A DNA stretch of 64,000 nucleotides from Pseudomonadota bacterium (GTDB lineage Bacteria > Pseudomonadota > Alphaproteobacteria > Rhizobiales > Hyphomicrobiaceae): assembly GCA_018242295.1 (NCBI GenBank), contig JAFECE010000003.1, positions 496,001 to 560,000 of the forward strand, given 5' to 3'. Numbering within the stretch: the first letter of the stretch is position 1; each line of letters opens with the position of its first letter. Position numbers and translations under genes: made by a program. The notes beneath the pieces are model-generated. The model saw only the letters and a program-made list of their open reading frames with translations, did no database searches and had not been told where the DNA came from. Below, piece by piece: positions 35,753 through 44,119 of the stretch.

Positions 35753-35938
35753 GTGACAGGCCCAAAAACAGGGAAGCCGGGAATGCGAAGCTTCGACCCA
35801 GAACTCGAACGGCGCATTCGCACTTTCGAGGATGCAGGCGCGGACGATGTGGGCTTCACCGTATGGGACTGGCTCGCGCTCATCACGCTCGGGATCCTAT
35901 TCCCCGCCGGCCTTCTGATCTGGGGATGGCCCTGGTGA
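35753..35938 (+). CDS. Small single-pass membrane protein in the monooxygenase operon
   Basis: 61 residues or, from ATG 35783, 51 residues. A charged N-terminal part (FDPELERRIRTFEDAGADDV) is followed by one membrane helix (LALITLGILFPAGLLIWGW). It starts with GTG 5 bases after the EthD stop and shares the operon. Not recognised; possibly a transport or membrane-anchoring accessory. Confidence 0.55.
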   Translation: MTGPKTGKPGMRSFDPELERRIRTFEDAGADDVGFTVWDWLALITLGILFPAGLLIWGWPW

Positions 35939-36026
35939 CACGCGCCACCGCCACCAACAATCGCTTTCATTCCGTGAGCGGCGAACCCTGCTCGCTCGCA
36001 CTCAACCAGCGTAGGTGAACCACCAA

Positions 36027-37532
36027 ATGCCGATAGCCGAAACCGTCGAAGTGAAGTCAGCCTCGAAGCAAACGACCGACTTTCTGTCGGCTCAGCATAA
36101 GCTGGTTATCGGTGGAACCGAGGCGCTTAGCACAACAGGCGAGACCTTTCAGACGTTCGACCCGGCAATCGGCAAGGTGCTGACTTCCGTTCCGCATGCA
36201 AAGCAGGCGGACGTCGATGCTGCGGTCGCAGCGGCGCAGGCGGCACAGAAGGTGTGGCAGAGAATGGCGCCGAGCGAACGCGCGGCGCTCTTACTGCGGT
36301 TCGCGGATCTGATCGAACGCGATGCGGCGTGGATTTCGGAAGTCGAAAGCCTGGATTCCGGAAAGCCCAAGTTGCACATCGCAGCGGTCGACATTCCGCT
36401 GGGCGTCGGCGCGCTTCGCTATAATGCCGGCTGGTGCACCAAGCTCGCCGGCGAAACGATCCCCGTCAGCTCACCCGACATGCACGTCTATACGCGCCGC
36501 GAACCCGTTGGCGTGGTCGCAGCGATCGTGCCTTGGAATTTTCCGCTCTGCCAGGCTTGCTTCAAGATCGCGCCGGCTCTCGCGGCCGGCTGCACGGTTA
36601 TCCTGAAGCCCGCCGAGCAGACGCCGCTTTCCGCTCTCATCCTCGGGAAGCTGGCTCTCGAAGCCGGCATTCCGCCGGGTGTTCTCAACGTTTTGACCGG
36701 CGAAGGCGCGACGACGGGCCAAGCCTTGGTCGAGCATCCGGGAGTTGCCAAGATCTCGTTCACGGGGTCGGAAGAGGTCGGCAAGCACATCGCGCGCAGC
36801 GCTTCCAAAACGCTGAAGCACGTGTCGCTAGAACTCGGCGGCAAGAATCCGAACATCATCTTTGCCGATTGCGACGTCGACGCCGCCGCCTCGGTCGCTG
36901 CTGGCGCCATCTTCTTCTATAGCGGGCAGGTCTGCTCGGCGGGCTCGCGTCTGATGGTCGACGCAGCCGTCTACGACCGTGTCGTCGATCGCGTCGTGTC
37001 GGAAGCGAAGCAACTGAAGCTCGGCCACGGCCTCAATGCCGACACGACGATGGGTCCGCTGATTTCGGAAGACCAGCTTGCACGCGTCAACGGCTTCGTC
37101 GAACAGTCGCGCAAGGGCGGCATCGAAGTCGCCATCGGCGGCAATCGCGGCAAGGGCGACCTCGCGTCCGGTTCGTTCTACGAGCCGACCGTGCTTTGCG
37201 GTGCCGACGATAGTGCCAGCGTCGTCAGGAAAGAAATCTTCGGACCGGTTCTCACGATCCAGAAATTCAATTCTCTCGACGATCTCGTGCCGCGTGCAAA
37301 CAACAGCAACTTCGGGCTCGCCGCCGGCATCTGGACGCGCGACATCTCAAAGGCGCACGCTGCTGCTGCAGCGATCCAGGCGGGCACCATCTGGATCAAC
37401 ACTTATAACCAGTTCGACGCGGCTGTCGGCTGGGGTGGCTTCAAGCAGTCCGGCTACGGCAAAGACAATGGCCGCGAGGGTCTCGACAAGTATCTGCAGA
37501 CGAAGACCGTCTGGGTCAATTACGGTTCATAA
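36027..37532 (+). CDS. Aldehyde dehydrogenase (betaine/gamma-aminobutyraldehyde type)
   Basis: 501 residues. Cofactor region AAIVPWNFPLCQACFKIAPA, general base ELGGKNPNII, catalytic cysteine FYSGQVCSAGSRL, and the ending GGFKQSGYGKDNGREGLDKY. The overall pattern is closest to the BetB/PuuC group that oxidises amino- and trimethylamino-aldehydes, but the substrate is not proven. The ATG at 36027 was chosen; AGGTG at 36012-36016 is its ribosome site. It lies 88 bases after the small membrane gene and may be the last enzyme of the operon. Confidence 0.93.
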   Translation: MPIAETVEVKSASKQTTDFLSAQHKLVIGGTEALSTTGETFQTFDPAIGKVLTSVPHAKQADVDAAVAAAQAAQKVWQRMAPSERAALLLRFADLIERDAAWISEVESLDSGKPKLHIAAVDIPLGVGALRYNAGWCTKLAGETIPVSSPDMHVYTRREPVGVVAAIVPWNFPLCQACFKIAPALAAGCTVILKPAEQTPLSALILGKLALEAGIPPGVLNVLTGEGATTGQALVEHPGVAKISFTGSEEVGKHIARSASKTLKHVSLELGGKNPNIIFADCDVDAAASVAAGAIFFYSGQVCSAGSRLMVDAAVYDRVVDRVVSEAKQLKLGHGLNADTTMGPLISEDQLARVNGFVEQSRKGGIEVAIGGNRGKGDLASGSFYEPTVLCGADDSASVVRKEIFGPVLTIQKFNSLDDLVPRANNSNFGLAAGIWTRDISKAHAAAAAIQAGTIWINTYNQFDAAVGWGGFKQSGYGKDNGREGLDKYLQTKTVWVNYGS

Positions 37533-37551
37533 CACTGCCAACTTTCCAAGT

Positions 37552-37571
37552 ACGGCCCGCTAGAAGGCCGT
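37552..37571 (+). terminator. Weak terminator after the aldehyde dehydrogenase
   Basis: 6-bp stem ACGGCC/GGCCGT with an 8-base loop, followed by CTTTAAATT. Confidence 0.4.
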
Positions 37572-37585
37572 CTTTAAATTAGGTC

Positions 37586-37606
37586 GCGTCTGGTGACGCC
37601 AGACGC
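37586..37606 (+). promoter_or_regulatory. Hairpin in the leader of the DUF4242 gene
   Basis: 8-bp perfect stem GCGTCTGG/CCAGACGC with a 5-base loop, 15 bases before the ribosome site GGGAG (37621-37625). Could be an RNA stability or processing element. Confidence 0.35.
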
Positions 37607-37630
37607 ATCCAAAAAGCCAAGGGAGTGCAC

Positions 37631-37903
37631 ATGAAAAAGTACATCATCGAGCGGAACATACCCGGCGTCGGCGATTCCAGCGCGGAGCAGCTCAAAGGCG
37701 CCGCCGCGACCTCGAATGCCGCCTTGGCAAAATTATCGCCCGACGTGCAGTGGCTTCACTCCTACATCGCGGGCGACAGCACGTTCTGCGTCTATCTTGC
37801 GAAAGATGAAGCGGCGGTCCGCAAGCACGCGGAAATCAGTGGCTTCCCGGCAAACCGCATCATCGAGGTCAAAACGGTTATCGATCCTTCGGCAGCCGGC
37901 TAA
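37631..37903 (+). CDS. DUF4242 protein
   Basis: 90 residues with the DUF4242 pattern: KKYIIERNIPGVG at the start, VQWLHSYIAGDSTFCVYLAK in the middle and AVRKHAEISGFPANRIIEVK toward the end. Family members are small ferredoxin-like-fold proteins, some reported as nickel-binding; function in this operon is unknown. Start ATG 37631 with GGGAG five bases upstream. A good terminator follows at 37928. Confidence 0.85.
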   Translation: MKKYIIERNIPGVGDSSAEQLKGAAATSNAALAKLSPDVQWLHSYIAGDSTFCVYLAKDEAAVRKHAEISGFPANRIIEVKTVIDPSAAG

Positions 37904-37927
37904 AGCTAACGGTTCTTGGGCACTATC

Positions 37928-37961
37928 GGGGCGCTTGGATGAAAGTCCGGCGCCCCTTTTT
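37928..37961 (+). terminator. Rho-independent terminator of the second catabolic operon
   Basis: 7-bp stem GGGGCGC/GCGCCCC with a 15-base loop, followed by TTTTT, 25 bases after the DUF4242 stop codon. Confidence 0.8.
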
Positions 37962-38129
37962 GCTGTCCGCCTCCGAATAGGTCGGTTCACCCGGATTGCG
38001 TCTTTGCCGCCACGGGCTGCCCACCTCGGAAAAAAGGTACGGAACAAACTTCGGCCGTTCAGCGTCGTTGCCTGCGGATTGATAGAGAGCGGGCGCGAAG
38101 ATGCCGTTTCCACGTGGAGGCAGCAGGCG

Positions 38130-38285
38130 ATGGACCAGGCGTGCAGCGAACTAGCCATCGCGGAGACCGACAGCATCAGCCGCGAGCGGATTGCCTTTCT
38201 GGTCACTGGCTTCATGCGGGCCGGGGAACACGATCCCAGAAAGCTGACGATCTACGTGGTCGATCAGTTCAAACTGCCGATCTGA
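38130..38285 (+). CDS. Possible 51-residue small protein
   Basis: A short frame, MDQACSELAIAETDSISRER onward, predicted helical, with GGAGG at 38116-38120 nine bases before the ATG. It resembles short uncharacterised rhizobial proteins with an R-x-A-x-L-I-x-L-x-x-x-G-x-x-D-P pattern (here RIAFLVTGFMRAGEHDPRKL). Function unknown. Converges with the RND permease. Confidence 0.5.
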   Translation: MDQACSELAIAETDSISRERIAFLVTGFMRAGEHDPRKLTIYVVDQFKLPI

Positions 38286-38320
38286 GACCCTTAAGTCTGC
38301 CAGTTCTCGCGGTCGTCCGC

Positions 38321-41300
38321 TTATTCCGCCGCGGCGGTTTTGGTGGCGGCTTCCAATTCCGCGCCGGAGGTTTGGGGCTTCGGCGCCGCTCCGGAAATTC
38401 GAAGCAGGCGGCCAAGGCGGATGAGCGCTTCCGGCAAAACGCCGAGATTGAGAAGCGTTGCCGTCGTCAGTCCGCCGAGCACCGTGATCGCCATCGGGGC
38501 TTCGATTTCGTGTCCGGGGCGCCCCAGGCCTAGCGCCAGCGGCACAAGTCCAAGGGCGGCCATCAGCGCGGTCATGAATACCGGCGCAAGGCGCTCGGAC
38601 GCGGCGAGACGGATGGTTTCCGGACTCCAGCCCTTGCCTTCCTCGTCTGCCACGTGCTCGACGTGCGCCAGCATCATGACCGAGTTGCGCGCGCCGATAC
38701 CGAAAACGGTGATGAGCCCGACGAGACTTCCGAGCGTCATACCGATGCCGCTGACCACGATCGCCGCTATGCTGCCGATGAGGCAGAACGGCAAATTGAT
38801 CAGCACCAGTACCGCCAGACCGCGGCGGCGGAACGCCATCGTCAGCGCGGCGACGATGAGCGCGGTGCTCATGGCCGTCAGGCCGGCGAGCCGGATCTGT
38901 CCCTCGCGTTCCGCCTCGGCCTGTCCCGCGAACGAGACATACACATCCTTGGGCAAGGTCAGCGCTCTGACGCGTTCGCGCGCTTCGTTCACGATCCCGC
39001 GCAGCGAATAGCCCTTCGCGCCGTTGAAGGTGACTGAAACGCGACGCTGGGCGCCGTCGTGCTGAATGTTCGATCGGCCTTCGGTGAGCGTTATCGCGGC
39101 AACGTTCTTCAGAAGCGTCCTTGTCGTGGCGTTGCCGATCATCAGCTTGTCGAGCGCGCTGATGCGGTTGCGATCGTCGGGGGAAAGAATGACGACGACA
39201 TCGACGGTGCGCGCGCCGTCGTAGGTCTGGCCCACAGTGGTTCCGGCAAATGCCGTCTGGATCGCATCAAGCGCGTCGCGCGAAGAAAGGCCGTAATTTG
39301 CGAGCGCGCCGGGGTCGAGTTTTACCGACAGTGTCGGCACCGTGGCGCTACGCGGCATTCTGAGATCGGTGACACCAGGAATGTCCGCGACGGCTTTTTG
39401 AATGTCTTCGGCGGCGCTTTCGAGCGAGGTGAGGTCGGTTCCGAGGGTGCTGATAACGACTTGCGCCGTCTCGCCGCTCAAGCTTTCGCTGATGCGATCG
39501 CCAAGGAACGTCAACGTCGCGCTTCTCACTTCGGGAAAGCCCTTCAGCGTGTCGCGAATGATGCTTTGGGCCTCTTCCTCGCTTTCGTCGTGCACCGGCT
39601 TCAATTCGATATGGAACTCGCTTCGATCGACACTCCAGGTGTCCTCGCCGGCTTCGGCGCGGCCGATCTGGTGTCCAACGGTATCGACGAATGGGAGCTT
39701 AAGCAGGGCTTGCGTCACGCGCTCACCGATCGCCACGACGTCATCCGTCGATGTGCCGGGAGACGCCATCGCCATTTGCAGAACGAAATGCCCTTCGCGG
39801 AACTGCGGGATGAGCTCGCTGTGGAGAAACGGAACAGCTGCGGCGGAAGCCAACGCGGCAAGCGCCAAAAGCAGAACCGTTGCGCCCCATGCCCGATGCA
39901 CAAGCGCCAAGACCCATCGCTGAGCGGATTTAAGGCCCCTTACCAACGGCGATTCTTTCGTGTCCTCGCTATTGGTCAGCAGGAGCGCACACAGCGCGGG
40001 CGTCACCGTCAGAGCCACGAGCATCGATGCGAGCACAGCGAGGATAAACGTCAATGCCATCGGCCCGATGAAGCGGCCTTGCACGCCACCCGCAAACAGC
40101 ACCGGGAAGAAGGCGAAGATCACCGCGAGCGTGCCGTAAAGCATCGAGCCGCGGATTTCGATCGACGCGTCTTCGATGACGTTCATGCGGTTGGCATCGG
40201 CCCCGGCGAGGCGCAATCGTCGTGCGATATTCTCGATGTCGATAATCGCATCATCGACAAGAACGCCGAGCGCCAGCGCGAATCCGCCGAGCGTCATCGT
40301 GTTCAGTGATTGACCGAATTCGCTCAACACAGCAATGGCCGCAAGAAGCGACAGCGGTATCGCGAGGAACGAGATGAGCGACGCGCGCACGCTTCGGAGG
40401 AAGGCATAGAGGACGAACAGGATCAATGCCGACCCGAGCGCCAGGGCGGTCTCGAGATTTTTCAGTGCGCGCACGACGAACGATGCCGGACGATGAAGTG
40501 CGGGATATACCGTAATGCCTCGGCGTTCGAGTGCGGGCCTAAACTCGTCAAGCGCTGCTTCCGCCGCTTTGGTGGCATCGAGCGTATTTGCGCCGAACTG
40601 TCCGGAGACCGTGATCAAAACTCCGGGCTGGCCCATGATTGTGGCGTCGCCGATCTTCGCTGCGGGTCCGATCGTCACTGTCGCCACATCGGCAAGACGA
40701 ACCGGGCGATTGTTCTGCATCGTGACGACGGCTTGCGCTATCGCGCGCGGGTCCGGCGCAGGCGGCGGCGTTTCGATCGTGATCCGCTGCGCCGGTGTCT
40801 CGACGATGCCGCCGCCGCGAAGCGCAATGGCAGCGCTCGCCGCGTCCATCACTTCGGTGACCGTCAGCCCGAGCGCCGCGATCCGTTCGAGATCGGGCTG
40901 AATTTGAACCTGCCTGATCGCACCTCCATACACGGTGACGCGCGCGATGCCGGGCACGGCGAGCAACCGGGGCTTGATGGTCCATTCGGCTATGTCGCGC
41001 AGCGTATAAGGATCGACCTGATCGGAGATCATGCCGAGCTTCAGCACGTCCATCGTGCTCGACGTCAGGGGCGTCAGCTTCGGCGGTCCGACGCCGGCGG
41101 GCAATTTGCCATTGAGCGTCGTCAGGCGTTCGGCGATGCCTTGCCGCGCCGCGTTGGCATCGGCACCTTGATTGAACGTTACGAGCACGACGGAAAGGCC
41201 GTAAACGGACTCCGAGCGGACGGTATCGATGCCGGGGCCGCCGATGACCGCCGCCTCGATGGGGCGCGTGATAATCTGCTCGACCTGCTCGGGTGCGAGG

Positions 41301-41461
41301 CCAGGCGTTTCGGTTTGGATCGTCACTTGCGGCGGGACGAACTCGGGAAAGACATCGAGCGGCGCTCGCATCGCCAGAAAGGTTCCAGCGATGAACCAGA
41401 CGACCGAGAGCAACGCGACGAAGCCTCGATAGCGGATCGACCAGCGTATGAGCGCGTTCAT
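38321..41461 (-). CDS. RND efflux permease, CzcA/CusA-like
   Basis: 1046 residues, about twelve membrane helices and two large periplasmic loops. The start and first loop (PLDVFPEFVPPQVTIQTETP) match heavy-metal-type RND pumps. Helix 4 has GVLVDDAIIDIENIARRLR, with paired acidic residues for proton relay. The helix 4 region differs from classical CzcA, so the substrate (metal or organic) is not settled. It follows its adaptor gene by 6 bases. No outer-membrane factor gene is next to it. Confidence 0.9.
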   Translation of the reverse strand: MNALIRWSIRYRGFVALLSVVWFIAGTFLAMRAPLDVFPEFVPPQVTIQTETPGLAPEQVEQIITRPIEAAVIGGPGIDTVRSESVYGLSVVLVTFNQGADANAARQGIAERLTTLNGKLPAGVGPPKLTPLTSSTMDVLKLGMISDQVDPYTLRDIAEWTIKPRLLAVPGIARVTVYGGAIRQVQIQPDLERIAALGLTVTEVMDAASAAIALRGGGIVETPAQRITIETPPPAPDPRAIAQAVVTMQNNRPVRLADVATVTIGPAAKIGDATIMGQPGVLITVSGQFGANTLDATKAAEAALDEFRPALERRGITVYPALHRPASFVVRALKNLETALALGSALILFVLYAFLRSVRASLISFLAIPLSLLAAIAVLSEFGQSLNTMTLGGFALALGVLVDDAIIDIENIARRLRLAGADANRMNVIEDASIEIRGSMLYGTLAVIFAFFPVLFAGGVQGRFIGPMALTFILAVLASMLVALTVTPALCALLLTNSEDTKESPLVRGLKSAQRWVLALVHRAWGATVLLLALAALASAAAVPFLHSELIPQFREGHFVLQMAMASPGTSTDDVVAIGERVTQALLKLPFVDTVGHQIGRAEAGEDTWSVDRSEFHIELKPVHDESEEEAQSIIRDTLKGFPEVRSATLTFLGDRISESLSGETAQVVISTLGTDLTSLESAAEDIQKAVADIPGVTDLRMPRSATVPTLSVKLDPGALANYGLSSRDALDAIQTAFAGTTVGQTYDGARTVDVVVILSPDDRNRISALDKLMIGNATTRTLLKNVAAITLTEGRSNIQHDGAQRRVSVTFNGAKGYSLRGIVNEARERVRALTLPKDVYVSFAGQAEAEREGQIRLAGLTAMSTALIVAALTMAFRRRGLAVLVLINLPFCLIGSIAAIVVSGIGMTLGSLVGLITVFGIGARNSVMMLAHVEHVADEEGKGWSPETIRLAASERLAPVFMTALMAALGLVPLALGLGRPGHEIEAPMAITVLGGLTTATLLNLGVLPEALIRLGRLLRISGAAPKPQTSGAELEAATKTAAAE

Positions 41462-41467
41462 GCCGGT

Positions 41468-42508
41468 TTAGTCCGGGTCGCCAGTTGGAACCGTGTGGCC
41501 TTGAGCGACCGCAGGCGCCGCGGACTTTGCCGTTCCGGCCGGTGCCGCTGCAGGCGCCGGAGCTTGCGGTTTGGCATCGTCGTCATCATCGAATCCACCT
41601 GGCGCCGCTTCCCGCGCGAGCAAAACGGACGCGCCTTTCACGACGACGCGCGTGCCCGGGTCGAAGCCACTCTTCACGAAAAATCCGTCATCGACCGGCG
41701 CCTCCAAAGACACGAGCTTGCGCTCATACTTCTTTGGTCCGGTTTCCACGTAGCACCATGATTTGCCTCCGAAGACGACGAGCGCGGCGCTCGGAATGAC
41801 GGTGCCGCTCAGCCGTTCCGGACTATCGGCAACAACGCGTGCCCGATCGCCGGCACGCAGTCCGGGACCGGCATTGATCAAGCCGAAGAAGGAGACGCCG
41901 GGCATGGCGAGATTTCCGGAGGGCGCGGCCCATAGCACATCGACCTTCGTTTCCGGACCGCCGCGAAGAGGCGCGACACGGACATTCTCAGGCGCTTCCG
42001 CCGTCATATCGGGGAAATCGAGGCGGAGCACGGCGCGTTTTCCGTCAGCGACATCGGCCATCAATGTCTGCCGGGCCTCTACATTCACGAACGGCGCCTT
42101 ATCGCCCCACGATTGCTGAAGGCGCGTCAGAAGCAGTTTCAACTGCGACGCGTCCATGGCCTCCTGGCGCGCCGCGTTTTCGAGCGTCTGTCTCGATAGC
42201 ATGGTGGAGGCTTTGAAGCGCTCAAACTGTCCATGGCTGAAATTCGCCGCGACGGTCGCGGAGCGGATATCTGCATCGAGTTGCAGCAGCGCGTCTGGAT
42301 TCAGGACGGTCGCAATGCCCTGGAGCTTCACAGGCTCGTTCGAGGCGGCGAGCGTGAGGGTGTGAACGGGCGGGGGAACAACGTCCTGAATGTTGTTTCG
42401 CTCTTCAGCCTCTTCGGAATGCGGTGCGTTGCAGCCCGTCAGAATGATCGCGCCGAAAACAAGCGCTGAGGCTCTGACAATCGGGGCAAACTTCAAACTG
42501 GCCTCCAT
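41468..42508 (-). CDS. RND periplasmic adaptor lipoprotein, atypically short
   Basis: 346 residues with a lipobox (AIILTGCNAP). A short helical hairpin (LSRQTLENAARQEAMDASQL) and membrane-proximal beta domains (GTVIPSAALVVFGGKSWCYV) follow. The usual lipoyl half-motif before the hairpin is not recognisable. The C-terminus is a low-complexity Ala/Pro tail. It links the CzcA-like permease to the outer membrane. Coupled with the permease gene (6-base gap); divergent from the second RND system. Confidence 0.82.
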   Translation of the reverse strand: MEASLKFAPIVRASALVFGAIILTGCNAPHSEEAEERNNIQDVVPPPVHTLTLAASNEPVKLQGIATVLNPDALLQLDADIRSATVAANFSHGQFERFKASTMLSRQTLENAARQEAMDASQLKLLLTRLQQSWGDKAPFVNVEARQTLMADVADGKRAVLRLDFPDMTAEAPENVRVAPLRGGPETKVDVLWAAPSGNLAMPGVSFFGLINAGPGLRAGDRARVVADSPERLSGTVIPSAALVVFGGKSWCYVETGPKKYERKLVSLEAPVDDGFFVKSGFDPGTRVVVKGASVLLAREAAPGGFDDDDDAKPQAPAPAAAPAGTAKSAAPAVAQGHTVPTGDPD

Positions 42509-42889
42509 CCCTGCCGGGAATTTTCTCCCTGCTTTTTCGGGAATATCCGGCGATTTTTTTGGGAGAATGCTCCAAAGAGTCAGCCGCGCCTAGCGAATTT
42601 TGCAGACGGGCGACTTGGACGGAGACGACGGCGCCGGGCCTTGCCCGAGGTCATAAGTTGCAGGTCAACTTGGGCGACGACTTCGGATCGCAATCTACGC
42701 AGCGCCGCAAGAACGTCCGCAGCGAATTGCGCCATGCTGCGGAGCATCATTTTAATCGAAATTCCGATGCTCCAGTAGTTTTGCAGAAACCAACCTTTGC
42801 GACGATGATATCTATCCGGCGTCAGTAAAGTCACTTACCTATATTGAACGCCTTTCTTCAATTTCCTGATAACTCTGTGGGCTCTACTA
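42509..42889. other. Divergent promoter region of the two RND operons
   Basis: About 380 bases. It contains an inverted repeat GGAGCATC (42741-42748) and GATGCTCC (42766-42773) with a 17-base spacer, upstream of the AcrA-like gene, and AT-rich stretches near the CzcA-side start. No regulator gene lies adjacent. A frame on the - strand here (42580-42834) was not convincing. Confidence 0.45.
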
Positions 42890-44119
42890 ATGTTTGACGA
42901 ATCCTTACTGCGATCGTCGGCGCGCCGATGCATGATACCTGCATGTATCCTTCTTCCGGCGCTGTCGCTTACGGCCTGCGGGGAGAAGAATACTTTCGTT
43001 CCCCCTCCCCCGCCCAGGATCGAAGTGGCGATACCCTTGAAGGAGGCGGTTACTCGCTATCTGGAAAGCACCGGCAGCACGGCGGCGGTCAACAGCACGA
43101 CCCTGGTCGCGCGTGTCCAAGGTTTCATCGAAGCGATCAAGTATCAGGACGGCGACTCCGTAAAGGCGGGTCAGGTTTTATTCGTTATCGAGCAAAAGCC
43201 CTACCAACTTGCGCTCGAGCAGGCCGAAGCCGGGCTGTCGAGCGCGAACGCTACGGTGACGCAAACGACCGCCGACTATAAACGTCAGCTCGATTTGGCT
43301 GGCAAAAATTTCGCCAGCCAAGCGGTGCTCGATCAGGCGACGGCTAGCAAGGACGCAGCAATCGCGAAGCAGAAGCAGGCTGAGGTCGATATCGATCAGG
43401 CGAAGCTCAACCTCAGCTATACGGAAGTTAAAACGCCGTTCGACGGCATCGTGACATCGCGCGAAGTCTCGTTGGGGCAACTCGTCGGCGCCGGCAGCCC
43501 GACGACACTCGCGACCATCGTCCAGCTCGAACCCATTTACGTCAATTTTTCTGTCAGTGAAGTCGACGTGCAGCAGATCCGCTCCGAGATGAGGGCACGC
43601 GGCATGACCAGCGAGGAACTCAAGAAGATCCCGGTTGAAGTCGGCCTGCAAAGTGAGACGGGATTTCCGCATCAGGGCACGCTCGACTACGTTGCGCCAA
43701 GCATTACCGCGGCGACGGGCACGCTCGCCGTGCGCGGGGTGCTGCCCAACACCGACCGCGCGCTGCTTCCCGGCTATTTCGTGCGCGTGCGCATTCCGCG
43801 ATCGGTGCAGCCCAACTCGCTGCTCGTTCCGGACCGCATCGTCGGCAGCGACCAGAGCGGCCGCTATGTGCTGATCGCGAACAAGGACGATATGGTCGAG
43901 CAGCGCAAAGTCGTTCTCGGCCAGCGGGTGGGCGATCTGCGCGTCGTCGAGACGGGACTTTCACCCGACGATCGCGTCGTCATATCCGGATTGATGACGA
44001 CGGTGCCGGGCCAAAAAATCGAACCGGTATTGGAGACCATCGCGAAACCCGAGAGCATGGAGAAGCCTGAAGTCAGGCCCAAAGCCGAAGGCCCGTCCAA
44101 ATCGGAAGCTTCGCCATGA
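42890..44119 (+). CDS. RND periplasmic adaptor (AcrA/MexA-like) lipoprotein
   Basis: 409 residues with a lipobox (ALSLTACGEK). It has both lipoyl half-motifs (VQGFIEAIKYQDGDSVKAGQ and LNLSYTEVKTPFDGIVTSRE), a coiled-coil hairpin between them and a beta-barrel domain after. Proline/lysine/glutamate-rich tail. It joins the inner-membrane AcrB-type pump to an outer-membrane channel. Overlaps the permease gene by 4 bases (ATGA). Confidence 0.93.
   Translation: MFDESLLRSSARRCMIPACILLPALSLTACGEKNTFVPPPPPRIEVAIPLKEAVTRYLESTGSTAAVNSTTLVARVQGFIEAIKYQDGDSVKAGQVLFVIEQKPYQLALEQAEAGLSSANATVTQTTADYKRQLDLAGKNFASQAVLDQATASKDAAIAKQKQAEVDIDQAKLNLSYTEVKTPFDGIVTSREVSLGQLVGAGSPTTLATIVQLEPIYVNFSVSEVDVQQIRSEMRARGMTSEELKKIPVEVGLQSETGFPHQGTLDYVAPSITAATGTLAVRGVLPNTDRALLPGYFVRVRIPRSVQPNSLLVPDRIVGSDQSGRYVLIANKDDMVEQRKVVLGQRVGDLRVVETGLSPDDRVVISGLMTTVPGQKIEPVLETIAKPESMEKPEVRPKAEGPSKSEASP

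Noticed and set aside
39059-41761. Two long + strand frames of 416 and 483 codons
   Set aside because: Antisense to the CzcA-like permease and adaptor; no family features.
42580-42834. 84-codon - strand frame between the RND operons
   Set aside because: No clear ribosome site, no recognised family, and it lies in a region expected to hold divergent promoters.
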